Position numbers and translations under genes: made by a program. Positions 14,742-22,370 of a DNA stretch of 50,981 nt are shown piece after piece. The notes under the pieces are model-generated. The model did not search any database and had not been told where the DNA came from. It was given only the letters and a program-made list of their open reading frames with translations. Within the stretch, counting starts at the first letter, position 1. The number at the start of each line of letters is the position of its first letter. The DNA comes from Spirochaetales bacterium Spiro_10 (lineage in GTDB: Bacteria; Spirochaetota; Spirochaetia; Treponematales; Treponemataceae), in NCBI GenBank assembly GCA_001604405.1, contig LVBL01000048.1, positions 1-50,981 of the forward strand. The letters run 5' to 3'.

Positions 14742-15986
14742 CTACCGCGCCTTCCGTTCGTAGCGCACGGCGCGGCATCCCTTGCGCTTGATATCCCTGA
14801 CGCGCGCGAAGTCCCGCGACGCCACCGAGTCGAGCCGCTGCATGATCGTGCTTGATCCCGTGACGACGAGCGTGCCGCCCGGCTCGACTAGGCGGGCGAG
14901 ATCGTCCGCGAGAAGCTCGTGCGCGCGGGGGACTGATTCCTTGGCGTAATGGACGAAGGCCAGGTCGAAGGAACACCCGACGCGGCCGAGCCACGGCACG
15001 TGGCATTCGACGACGTTCTGTCCCGTCGCGGCGCGTACCGCGGCCCCGGTCGCGCGGAGCGCGAGGAGATCCCGCCCCGCGACGCGAAGGTCGAGGCCCG
15101 CGTCCCCAAAGGAGCCGTCCCGGGCGAGAAGCGAGAGATACGCGGGGACGTGACCCTGCCCGGGATTCACGACGAGCGAGCGGCAGGCGCCGGGGGCCGT
15201 GCGCGGGAGCGCGGCAAGGTCGACGCCGGCGAGCAGGTCGAGGCCGAGCTCGGTCGCGTGGTCGAGGCTGTCGAACTCCGGTATCCCGAAGACGGAGTCG
15301 ACCGTCCATTCCTTCCCGCCGCGCGAGAAGCGGAAGGACCCGCGCGTGTAGACCCCGAGACCGCGTTCCGCGGCCGGGATGTCCGGGACGTCCGGGTCGC
15401 GCATGCCGCGGTAATGGAATACCGTGTATTCCCTCTCGACGTCTTCGTGCAGTATCTCGGCGCCGCCGCGCACGAGGCAGTCGCGCGCGAAGTCCGAGAG
15501 TGTGCGCACGATGACGACCGCCACGATTCCCCCGTCCGCGGCGGCGGAGAAGTCCGAGAGCATCTCGCGGATGACCGGGTTTCCCGCCTTTGCCGGGATG
15601 TTCGACATGACAAGGTCGAAGCGGCCGTTTCCGGCTCCGCTCGTTCCGAGCGAGGGCCTGCAGACCACGCCCCCGATTCCGTTGGCCAGGGCGTTTCGCT
15701 CCGTGAACGCGAGGGCGAGCGCGTCACGGTCGACGCAGGTGGCGCGTATGGCGGGATTTTTCGCCGCGAGGGCGAGGGCAAGCGTGCCGACTCCGCAACC
15801 GACGTCGAGGACCGTGCCGAGGGAGCCGACGTCGACGCGCGAACCGACGGAGCGGAGAAGGAGGCTCGAGCCCGGGTCGACTTCGAAACTGCTGAAGAGC
15901 TCCTGCGAGGTCGCGAGGGCCACCGACGCGCCGTAAAAGCCGCACGTCACCGTCTTGTGTTCGTATTCCCGCCTGAAGTCCGTCAT
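14742..15986 (-). CDS. RsmC/RlmG-like SAM-dependent methyltransferase, two-domain
   Basis: A 414-residue protein; the start is ATG 15986 (MTDFRREYEHKTVTCGFYGA), since residues upstream are low-complexity. The first domain (about 20-205) has motif I TVLDVGCGVGTLALALA and a modified catalytic motif FDLVMSNIPAKAGNP in place of the usual NPPF. The second half (about 215-414) looks like another methyltransferase fold (LVVNPGQGHVPAYLSLLA, FVHYAKESVPRAHELLADDL, EPGGTLVVTGS) without a good motif I. RsmC and RlmG have two such domains and methylate rRNA guanine N2; the order of active and inactive halves differs. The substrate is thus uncertain. It starts 56 bases from a divergent lipoprotein gene. 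Confidence 0.78.
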   Translation of the reverse strand: MTDFRREYEHKTVTCGFYGASVALATSQELFSSFEVDPGSSLLLRSVGSRVDVGSLGTVLDVGCGVGTLALALAAKNPAIRATCVDRDALALAFTERNALANGIGGVVCRPSLGTSGAGNGRFDLVMSNIPAKAGNPVIREMLSDFSAAADGGIVAVVIVRTLSDFARDCLVRGGAEILHEDVEREYTVFHYRGMRDPDVPDIPAAERGLGVYTRGSFRFSRGGKEWTVDSVFGIPEFDSLDHATELGLDLLAGVDLAALPRTAPGACRSLVVNPGQGHVPAYLSLLARDGSFGDAGLDLRVAGRDLLALRATGAAVRAATGQNVVECHVPWLGRVGCSFDLAFVHYAKESVPRAHELLADDLARLVEPGGTLVVTGSSTIMQRLDSVASRDFARVRDIKRKGCRAVRYERKAR

Positions 15987-15998
15987 GAAATACGAGAG

Positions 15999-16029
15999 TA
16001 TACCTTGTGCGCGCCTCGGGCAAGGTATA
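15999..16029. promoter_or_regulatory. Divergent promoter region with 9-bp inverted repeat
   Basis: TATACCTTG (15999-16007) and CAAGGTATA (16021-16029) are perfect inverted repeats 13 bases apart, centred between the methyltransferase (minus) and the DUF4197 gene (plus). Each arm carries a TATA-type -10 and a TTG half -35 for opposite directions. It may be a two-way promoter or a dimeric operator. Confidence 0.45.
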
Positions 16030-16041
16030 TCCTCCGTAGGT

Positions 16042-16872
16042 ATGAAAACAACAACCATTCGGGGACGGATCGCGCTCGCCGCGGCTGCCGTCTCGCTCGC
16101 TGTCATTTCGCTGACAGCGGCGTCTTGTCCCACGACTCTCGAGTCCGTGGCCTCCGAGGCGCTCGGGAAAAACGGCAAGAAGGGGACCAAGGTGACCAAC
16201 GAGGACGCGATCGCCGCGCTCCGGGAGGCGCTCGTCGAGGGAGCGAAAAGCGCGAGCTCGACGCTGTCCGCCGAGAACGGCTACTTCGGGAACGAACTCC
16301 TGAAGATCATGCTTCCGCCCGAGGCGAAGCCGATGGTGAACTCCATCTCGAAGATCCCCCAGGGGAAGAAACTCGTGAACGACGTCGTCCTCAGGCTGAA
16401 CCGTTCGGCCGAGGAGGCCGCCAAGGACGTCGTGCCGATATTCAGGGACGCGATCACCTCGATGACGATCGGCGACGGAATCGCGATCGTGAAAGGCGGG
16501 GACCGGGCGGCCACGGACTATCTCGAGCGGAAGACGCGCGCGCGCCTGCGCGATCTCTACCGCCCCAAGGTCGACTCGGCGCTCGCGAAGCCGCTCGTGA
16601 TGGGCGTATCGGCCAAGGAATCCTGGAAAACCCTGTCCACCGCCTACAACAAGGCGGGCACGGTGGCGAACGCGGCCGCGCGGATCGCCGGGGAGAAGGA
16701 GCCGATGCCGCCGGTTAACGTCGATTTGGCGGGGTACGCCACCGACAAGGCCCTAGACGGCCTGTTTCACATGATCGCCGTTGAAGAGGGAAAGATTCGC
16801 GACAATCCGCTGAAATACGCCTCTAACATCATTCAGAAGGTCTTCGGCGCCTTGAAGAAGGGGCTTTTGTAG
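16042..16872 (+). CDS. DUF4197-type exported protein
   Basis: The start is ATG 16042 (MKTTTIRGRIALAAAAVSLA), opening a signal peptide that ends in a lipobox-like TAASC at residues 25-29; a lipoprotein is likely. The mature 250 residues resemble DUF4197 proteins: EDAIAALREALVEGAKSAS, YFGNELLKIMLPPEAKP, AAKDVVPIFRDAITSMTIGD, and the C-terminal ALDGLFHMIAVEEGKIRDNP. This family is found mainly in Gram-negative bacteria and its function is unknown. It appears to be monocistronic; the next gene is convergent. Confidence 0.82.
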   Translation: MKTTTIRGRIALAAAAVSLAVISLTAASCPTTLESVASEALGKNGKKGTKVTNEDAIAALREALVEGAKSASSTLSAENGYFGNELLKIMLPPEAKPMVNSISKIPQGKKLVNDVVLRLNRSAEEAAKDVVPIFRDAITSMTIGDGIAIVKGGDRAATDYLERKTRARLRDLYRPKVDSALAKPLVMGVSAKESWKTLSTAYNKAGTVANAAARIAGEKEPMPPVNVDLAGYATDKALDGLFHMIAVEEGKIRDNPLKYASNIIQKVFGALKKGLL

Positions 16873-17101
16873 GAATTCCTCCCGGGGGATCCCGTTCGGG
16901 GCGCGCGCCGGTCTCGTGCCGACCGCGCGACCCGTTACGGGCAGGTACCGGGCGGTTCCCCGCGCGCGCGCGCCCGGGCCGCGAAAAGGAGGATAATCGC
17001 GGCGTTCGTCAATGGCGCGCGGTACGCGAGGAAGTCCTTACGGTTACAGTATACCGCACCGACCGGAAATCGCGATCCCTTTTGCGAAAAAAAACGAAAG
17101 T

Positions 17102-18937
17102 TTAGCGCGTGGCCCGGCCCGCGGTGGCGGAGTCGGCGGTATCCGGGTCATGCGCGGGGAGCTCCATGCGGAATATCACCGGATTGGCCGACTTCAGGTA
17201 GAGAAGCCCCCGGTGATGGTGCTCGACGATGTCGCGGCAGAGGCTGAGCCCGAGTCCCGTTCCCCATTTCTCCGATTTGGTCGTAAAAAAGAGCTCGAAT
17301 ACCCGAGTTCTGTGTGCCTCGGGTATGGGCGGACCGTTGTTCTCGATCTCGCACCACACCGTGTCGTCGAGATACCCGGTACGGATCACGATCTCGCCGT
17401 CATTCGCGCCGCGCTCCCGGATCGCGTGGGCGGCGTTCGTTAGGATATTGAAGATTACCTGGTTGATCTCGTTTTTGACGGCCGGTATCGGCGGGATGCG
17501 CGTAAACTCCCTCTTGACCGCGATCGAGCCCTTGAGCTCGTAGCGCAGGAAGTCGAGCGCCATGTCGATGCCCTCGTGAAGGTCGTACTCCGCGCGCTCC
17601 GCGGAGACCGTCCCGCTTCTCGAGAACGAAAGAAGGGAACCGACGACGGCGGAGACGCGCTCGACGCCCGCTGTCAGGCCCGCGACCACCGACAACACCT
17701 CGTCGAACTCCGCGCGGGAGCCCTCGCCCGCCGCCTCGCGCATCCTGCCGAGCATGAGCTCAAGCGAGCGCACGTCCGCCCCGACGTATGCGAGCGGGTT
17801 GTTCACCTCGTGCGCGAGGCCCGCCGTTATCCTGCCGATCGTCGCGAGCTTCTCCCTGCTGATGAACTCCCCCTTGATGCGCTCCATCTCCTCCCTCATC
17901 CTTGTCTGCGGGGTCACGTCGCGCACGGTAACCGTCGTCATGCGCGAGCGCGTCCCGCTCGTCTGGACGGTGTACGAGACGTGCCTGCCGTCCGCCTCGG
18001 TCACGCCGGACAGGGAGGAGCCGTCGTCTTCCGGCCCTTCCGTCTCCGCCGCCCCGCGCGCCGCGCGGAGTATGCCGTCGAGGCGCGGAAAGGAGGCGGC
18101 TGCCTTGCCGACGGAGACCGCCGGAATGCCGAGGATGTCGTCCGCCATCTCGTTGTGGTCGACGATCGCGCCGTGACGGTCAAGAACGACGATGCCGATG
18201 TCGAGCCGCTGAAGAAGGACGCCGCGCGCCACGGGCATGACCCAGAAGAGCTTGTGGAAGTAGACGGCGAAGAGGAAGCAGAGGCCCGAGAGGGCGAAGC
18301 CGACGGGGGTGAAGTCCTTCGCGAGGGCGGGGACCAGCCTGAATACGTGGAGGAGATTGAACGCGCCCGGAAGGATGGCCCCCGCGAGCATCCAGCGCGA
18401 CTGCCGGTAGAACAGGCGTTCACCCGAGGCGTAGGAGCGGAAGACGATGACGGTCCCGAAGGCAATGAGTCCCCAGGAATACAGGGCGATGATCCAGAAC
18501 GCAGGACCGTAGGTCGCCCGCATGACGGAATATCCCCCCGCCTCGACCCAGCGGACGGATTCCCACAGGAGGCCGTGCAGGTCGTTCGTGAAGGCCGCGA
18601 GCACGACGGGGGCGGGACCCGCGACCGCGAGCGCGAGAAGGCCGCGACGGGTAAAGGTGATCCAGCCGGTATACCGGAGGCAAAACGAGAGCCAGGCGAC
18701 GGGGATGTACGCGAAGGCGACGTATTGCAGCCTGACGAAGAGCATCGCCCGCTCGCCCGGCGGCAGGACGAGCTCCATCGCGTTGGTCACGACGAGGGCG
18801 CAGGCGAGCAGGAGATAGGCCATGAGGGCCTTTCCCGCCGGCTCCCTCCGGTAGGGAAGTATGGCGGCCGCCGCGACGAGCAGGGTCACGGCCGCCACCG
18901 GGGCCACGTTCGCGTAAAGGCGGAAGGCGGACTCCAT
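17102..18937 (-). CDS. 7TM-PAS sensor histidine kinase
   Basis: A 611-residue protein: seven membrane helices of the histidine-kinase N-terminal 7TM type (about 8-235; FVRLQYVAFAYIPVAWLSF, TNDLHGLLW), a PAS domain (about 245-355; LDIGIVVLDRHGAIVDHNEM), a HisKA helix with phospho-accepting His near residue 376 (GLAHEVNNPLAYV), and an HATPase_c domain (NQVIFNILTNAAHAIRERG, IENNGPPIP, FELFFTTKSEKWGTGLGLSL). All catalytic boxes look intact. Its ATG is four bases after the stop of the receiver-phosphatase gene, with GAGGGC as ribosome site, so the two are translated together and are probably cognate. The convergent gap 16873-17101 holds no clear gene. Confidence 0.9.
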   Translation of the reverse strand: MESAFRLYANVAPVAAVTLLVAAAAILPYRREPAGKALMAYLLLACALVVTNAMELVLPPGERAMLFVRLQYVAFAYIPVAWLSFCLRYTGWITFTRRGLLALAVAGPAPVVLAAFTNDLHGLLWESVRWVEAGGYSVMRATYGPAFWIIALYSWGLIAFGTVIVFRSYASGERLFYRQSRWMLAGAILPGAFNLLHVFRLVPALAKDFTPVGFALSGLCFLFAVYFHKLFWVMPVARGVLLQRLDIGIVVLDRHGAIVDHNEMADDILGIPAVSVGKAAASFPRLDGILRAARGAAETEGPEDDGSSLSGVTEADGRHVSYTVQTSGTRSRMTTVTVRDVTPQTRMREEMERIKGEFISREKLATIGRITAGLAHEVNNPLAYVGADVRSLELMLGRMREAAGEGSRAEFDEVLSVVAGLTAGVERVSAVVGSLLSFSRSGTVSAERAEYDLHEGIDMALDFLRYELKGSIAVKREFTRIPPIPAVKNEINQVIFNILTNAAHAIRERGANDGEIVIRTGYLDDTVWCEIENNGPPIPEAHRTRVFELFFTTKSEKWGTGLGLSLCRDIVEHHHRGLLYLKSANPVIFRMELPAHDPDTADSATAGRATR

Positions 18938-18941
18938 GCCC

Positions 18942-20096
18942 TCAGCCTTCGAAGAGCATGGACACGATGGTCACGTCGTCCGAGAACCGGCAGTCCGGTA
19001 TCGCGTCGCGGAAGGAGGCGAGGAGGGCCTCGGCTGAGTAGTCTGCCCGCGAGGTGACGTGCGTGAGGAAGTCGTCCCCCTCGCGCGAAAAGAAGGCGGG
19101 CGCGGACTCCGCGATCCCGTCCGTGTAGAAGATGAGCCGGTCTCCCGGCTCGAGGGCTAGCTCGACCTTGGCATACTCGGACGTCTTGAAGGCGCCCGGG
19201 ACGGGGTTGGCGCAGGGAATGAGCCGGGGGATGCCCTTCCGCGCGAGGATGGCGGGCGGCATCCCCGCCGAGGCGAGGGCGACGGTCCTTGCCGCCGGGT
19301 CCACGAACGCGACGTGCATGGGAAGGAGTATCTCGGGCGTCGGCTCGAGAAGGTCGCAGAAGAGGTCGTTGAGCTCCGCGAGGAGGAGGTCCGGGGCCAC
19401 GCGGAGGTAGGGCGCCCGCTCGAGCGAGGCGCGGAGCGCGACCTTCAGCATGCACGCGATGGCCGCGGACTTCGGGCCGTGGCCGGTGACGTCGCCGAGC
19501 ACGAGGAGGTAGCGGTCGCCGTCGATCCGGTCTATCTCGTAGAAATCCCCGCCGCAATGGTAGGTTTCGAGCGGATTGAAGGACACGGACCAGGAGAGCC
19601 GCGGCGACTGGGGCGGCTCCCGCGAAAAGAGCGAACGCTGGAATTCCCCCGTCGAGGAGAGCATCCCGTCTATCCGGGCCTTGAGCACGGCGTTGTCCCT
19701 CGCGCTTTTCCTGATCCTGAGGGCGCGGTCTATCTCGGTCACGAGCTCGCCGCGCTTCCAGGGCTTGAACATCAGGCTGAGGATGGTCGCGGATACCGCC
19801 CGCTGGATGCTGTCGATATCCGTGTACGCGGTCAGGAGGATCGTCTGGATGTCGGCCGAGAACGCGCGTATCCTGACCAGGAGGTCGCTGCCGTTCATCT
19901 CCGGCATCCTGAGGTCCGCGATGACGAGAAACACCTCGTCCCGGTGGTCCGAAATCCAGGACAGGGCCTCGACGGGGTTGTTGAACGTGACGATCTCGAA
20001 GGCCTCATGGCCGAACTCGAGCCTGATTTCGCGTTCCAGCGACCGGGTTATACCCGGTTCGTCGTCAACAAGCGCAAGAACGAAGCGATCTACCAT
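18942..20096 (-). CDS. Response regulator with PP2C/SpoIIE-type serine phosphatase output
   Basis: I start at ATG 20096 (MVDRFVLALVDDEPGITRSL), preceded by GAGAGG; an upstream in-frame extension lacks a ribosome site. Residues 1-120 are a receiver with DD at 11-12 and phospho-acceptor D61 (VIADLRMPEMNG). After a short helical linker (about 125-175), a SpoIIE/RsbU-type PP2C domain follows: CGGDFYEIDRIDGDRYLLVL, GDVTGHGPKSA, and GDRLIFYTDGIAES, with metal-binding Asp residues in place. Such proteins dephosphorylate anti-anti-sigma or similar partners on phosphorylation. No anti-sigma gene is visible here. The kinase gene follows four bases downstream. Confidence 0.9.
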   Translation of the reverse strand: MVDRFVLALVDDEPGITRSLEREIRLEFGHEAFEIVTFNNPVEALSWISDHRDEVFLVIADLRMPEMNGSDLLVRIRAFSADIQTILLTAYTDIDSIQRAVSATILSLMFKPWKRGELVTEIDRALRIRKSARDNAVLKARIDGMLSSTGEFQRSLFSREPPQSPRLSWSVSFNPLETYHCGGDFYEIDRIDGDRYLLVLGDVTGHGPKSAAIACMLKVALRASLERAPYLRVAPDLLLAELNDLFCDLLEPTPEILLPMHVAFVDPAARTVALASAGMPPAILARKGIPRLIPCANPVPGAFKTSEYAKVELALEPGDRLIFYTDGIAESAPAFFSREGDDFLTHVTSRADYSAEALLASFRDAIPDCRFSDDVTIVSMLFEG

Positions 20097-20225
20097 ATTG
20101 AGGCCTCTCGTCTTCATATTCGGGTCAAATTTCGCGCCTGTCAATCTGACCGGGGCGGTAATTATCGCAATTTTCTCATTTTTCTCACCCGTTTCTGACA
20201 CTCGTCCCCCAAAGTGGCGCCATAC

Positions 20226-20242
20226 CCCGGCCGCATGCCGGG
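20226..20242 (+). promoter_or_regulatory. Small hairpin in the porin leader
   Basis: CCCGGC-CGCAT-GCCGGG is a 6-bp perfect stem about 40 bases before the porin start and upstream of GGGAGGAGG. It may stabilise the mRNA 5' end; nothing further can be said. Confidence 0.35.
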
Positions 20243-20281
20243 ATTAAAACGCCCGACTCGTTCGGGAGGAGGATGTGCTCA

Positions 20282-21364
20282 ATGAAAAGAAATGTGGTAA
20301 TCGCCTGCGCATGCATGGCAATGATCGCGGGACTCGCGTTCGCCGACGAGTCGAAGCTCACGATTCGCGCCCGAACCAAGATGAACCTCGCGACCGTCTA
20401 TCTTGACGACGCCGGAACCGACTCCGGCGTCTCCGTCCCCGGCGACGACCGGTTCGGAGTGGAATACAAGAGCGACAAGGCCGGAGCGGTCATCCTGCTC
20501 AAGGGCTCGCTCATCACCGGAACCGTCGAGCTCTACGACTACTACGGCTGGATGAGCTTCGGCGATCTCAAGCTCACCGCGGGCGAATGGGATCACCGCA
20601 AGGCCGACATCATCGACAAGGACGCGAGCAACTGGGGCGGCTTGTGGGATCTCTACTACGGCCCGCTCAAGGTCGACGCGACTAAGGAAGGCGGAGTGGT
20701 CTTCATGTCCGAGTCCGACAACATCACCCCCTGGAAGAGCGAGTTCTCCGCCGACTACGCCTTCGGGGACGCCTCGGTCGCCTTCGCGAGCGGCAGCAAC
20801 ACGAAGGACCCCTACAACGCCATGGAGCAGTTCGGCGCGCGCGGCGCCTACACCGTCGGCGACGCGGCGAAGCTGACCGGTACCTTCGTCATGACCGCCA
20901 AGGACAAGGCCACCGTCGGTATCTTCGCGAACATCCTCATGATCGAGAACCTCAACGCCGTGATCGGCTACTCCGGCTATCTTGATCTCGACGTTTCCGA
21001 GAACAGCCTCAACGCCGTCGAGCTCCGCGCCCGCTACGCGATGGACGCCATCTCCCTGACGAGCCACAACAACGTCACCCTCGGCGACGACCTCATGATC
21101 CTCTATAACATGGCCAACGTCGCCTGGAAGGCGAACGACACCTTCACCCCCTGCCTTCTCGTCGCGAACGCCAACGTCTCGGGCGACGCCGCCGAGTTCG
21201 CGGGAACGGCGGGCAACACTCTCACCATCCGCCCCGGCGTGACGATAACCGCGCAGAAGGGCGCGTCGATCGACGCGGGCGTGAAGATCGAGATGACGAG
21301 CCCCGACGTCGGCGACTCCGTCACCAAGATCAGCGTCCCGGTCACCTTCCGCGTCAAGTTCTGA
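20282..21364 (+). CDS. Porin-like outer-membrane beta-barrel protein
   Basis: The ATG at 20282 is nine bases after GGGAGGAGG; the ATG at 20273 overlaps that site. The signal peptide MKRNVVIACACMAMIAGLAF is followed by ADES. The 340-residue mature part alternates strand and turn throughout (KLTIRARTKMNLATVYLDDA, FGVEYKSDKAGAVILLKGSL, VELYDYYGWMSFGDLKLTAG) and ends in SVPVTFRVKF with the terminal Phe typical of barrel proteins. Its layout resembles general porins and treponemal barrels, but I cannot name a family. Codon use is strongly biased to C-ending codons, and a strong terminator follows, both in keeping with high expression. Confidence 0.8.
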   Translation: MKRNVVIACACMAMIAGLAFADESKLTIRARTKMNLATVYLDDAGTDSGVSVPGDDRFGVEYKSDKAGAVILLKGSLITGTVELYDYYGWMSFGDLKLTAGEWDHRKADIIDKDASNWGGLWDLYYGPLKVDATKEGGVVFMSESDNITPWKSEFSADYAFGDASVAFASGSNTKDPYNAMEQFGARGAYTVGDAAKLTGTFVMTAKDKATVGIFANILMIENLNAVIGYSGYLDLDVSENSLNAVELRARYAMDAISLTSHNNVTLGDDLMILYNMANVAWKANDTFTPCLLVANANVSGDAAEFAGTAGNTLTIRPGVTITAQKGASIDAGVKIEMTSPDVGDSVTKISVPVTFRVKF

Positions 21365-21386
21365 TCCGCCTCCCCTCGGGGAAGCC

Positions 21387-21417
21387 GGGCCGGCCTTCGG
21401 GTCGGCCCTTTTTTTTT
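21387..21417 (+). terminator. Strong terminator after the porin gene
   Basis: GGGCCGGCC-TTCG-GGTCGGCCC, a 9-bp stem with a UUCG tetraloop, followed by nine T (21409-21417). It starts 22 bases after the porin stop. Confidence 0.92.
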
Positions 21418-21479
21418 GCGACGGGTGACGCGAAACGGCCTCGCTCGACAGGAACTCGGATTCGCGCTACCCTTGCGGA

Positions 21480-22307
21480 ATGACCGATTCGAACTCGGGC
21501 GTGCCGTGCCCGTTTTGCGGCTCCGCGCGCCGTTCCGCTCTGAGGCGCCCGTACTGGCTCTGCCGCGGGTGCGGTTCCGTCCTGCAGTATCCGCTTCCGT
21601 CTCCCGGCGAGATCGAGGCCTATTACGAGTCCTATCTCGCGACGAAGGCCGCGATGAACCCGGGATACCTCGACGAAGAATCGTACGCCGCCCTGGCGCG
21701 CGAGCGGACGATGACGCTTGCCGAGATCGGCTATCCCCTTTCGCGCGTCGCTACCGGCCGCAACGCGGAGCTCGGTTGCGCGAACGGCCTTTTCGTCAGG
21801 TTTCTGGCCGAGGCGGGGAGCCGCTCCACCGTGGGCCTTGACGTGTCGGAGTCCCTCCTTGCCCTCGCGCGTCGGCTCCCCGGTGTCGGCGCGGTCCGCT
21901 TCGTTCGCGGCTCCCTTTCCTCCCTTCCCGACGGCTCGTGCGACAGCCTGTTCATGTTCAACGTGATCGAGCATTCCCCCGACGTCGCAGGCCTCGTTCA
22001 AGACGCCGCGCGCGCGCTTTCCCGCGGTGGGTACGCCGTCGTCGAGACTCCCGTCTCGGGCCTTGTCTCGCGCGCGTTCGGCGCGTCCTGGCGCCATCTC
22101 ATGCCGGACGAGCACCTCGCCATACCGTCCGCGCGCGCCCTGGTCGCCCTGTTCGCGCGGAACGGCCTGCGGCCGCTCGGCTCGACGCGCTTCGGTTGCG
22201 GTCTGACCGCGGGCGCCGCCCCGCGACGCGTCAAGGCCGCCCTTGACGGGCTCGCGAAACGGTTCGCCTTCGGCGACAGGATGTGCGCGCTGTTCGAAAG
22301 GGTTTGA
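21480..22307 (+). CDS. Methyltransferase with N-terminal zinc ribbon
   Basis: A 275-residue protein. The first 32 residues hold a CPFCG...CRGCG zinc ribbon, as in sugar- and nucleotide-linked C-methyltransferases and hopanoid-associated relatives. The rest is a Methyltransf_23-type domain: NAELGCANGLFVRFLAEAG (motif I), TVGLDVSESLLALARRLPG, FMFNVIEHSPDVAGLVQDAA and LSRGGYAVVETPVSG. The HLMPDEHLAIPSARALVALF segment (Pro-x-EH-x-x) is usual in the sugar-glycan branch. Substrate unknown. No close partner gene is present; the next gene is convergent, with a GC-rich inverted repeat between. Confidence 0.85.
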   Translation: MTDSNSGVPCPFCGSARRSALRRPYWLCRGCGSVLQYPLPSPGEIEAYYESYLATKAAMNPGYLDEESYAALARERTMTLAEIGYPLSRVATGRNAELGCANGLFVRFLAEAGSRSTVGLDVSESLLALARRLPGVGAVRFVRGSLSSLPDGSCDSLFMFNVIEHSPDVAGLVQDAARALSRGGYAVVETPVSGLVSRAFGASWRHLMPDEHLAIPSARALVALFARNGLRPLGSTRFGCGLTAGAAPRRVKAALDGLAKRFAFGDRMCALFERV

Positions 22308-22311
22308 CAGG

Positions 22312-22364
22312 GCCCGCGGCCTGCCGTCGGTAGTCCGCGGCCTGCCGGCAGGAGGACCGCGGGC
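22312..22364. terminator. GC-rich inverted repeat between convergent genes
   Basis: CCGCGGCCTGCC (22335-22346) pairs with GGCAGG...CCGCGG (22347-22362) with a four-base bulge, and CCGCGGCCTGCCG occurs once more at 22314-22326, giving an alternative arm. It fills the gap between the methyltransferase and the GGDEF gene. There is no T-run, so it is only a possible bidirectional terminator. Confidence 0.4.
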
Positions 22365-22370
22365 GGGCGC

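Noticed and set aside
17012-17443. Small gene with AAGGAGG before ATG 17012
   Set aside because: It runs into the antisense of the histidine kinase and has no regular protein features; the AAGGAGGATAAT is also 20 bases away from the ATG.
20210-20230. Sigma-54 promoter before the porin (TGGCGC)
   Set aside because: No GC pair occurs at the required ten-base distance from the GG.
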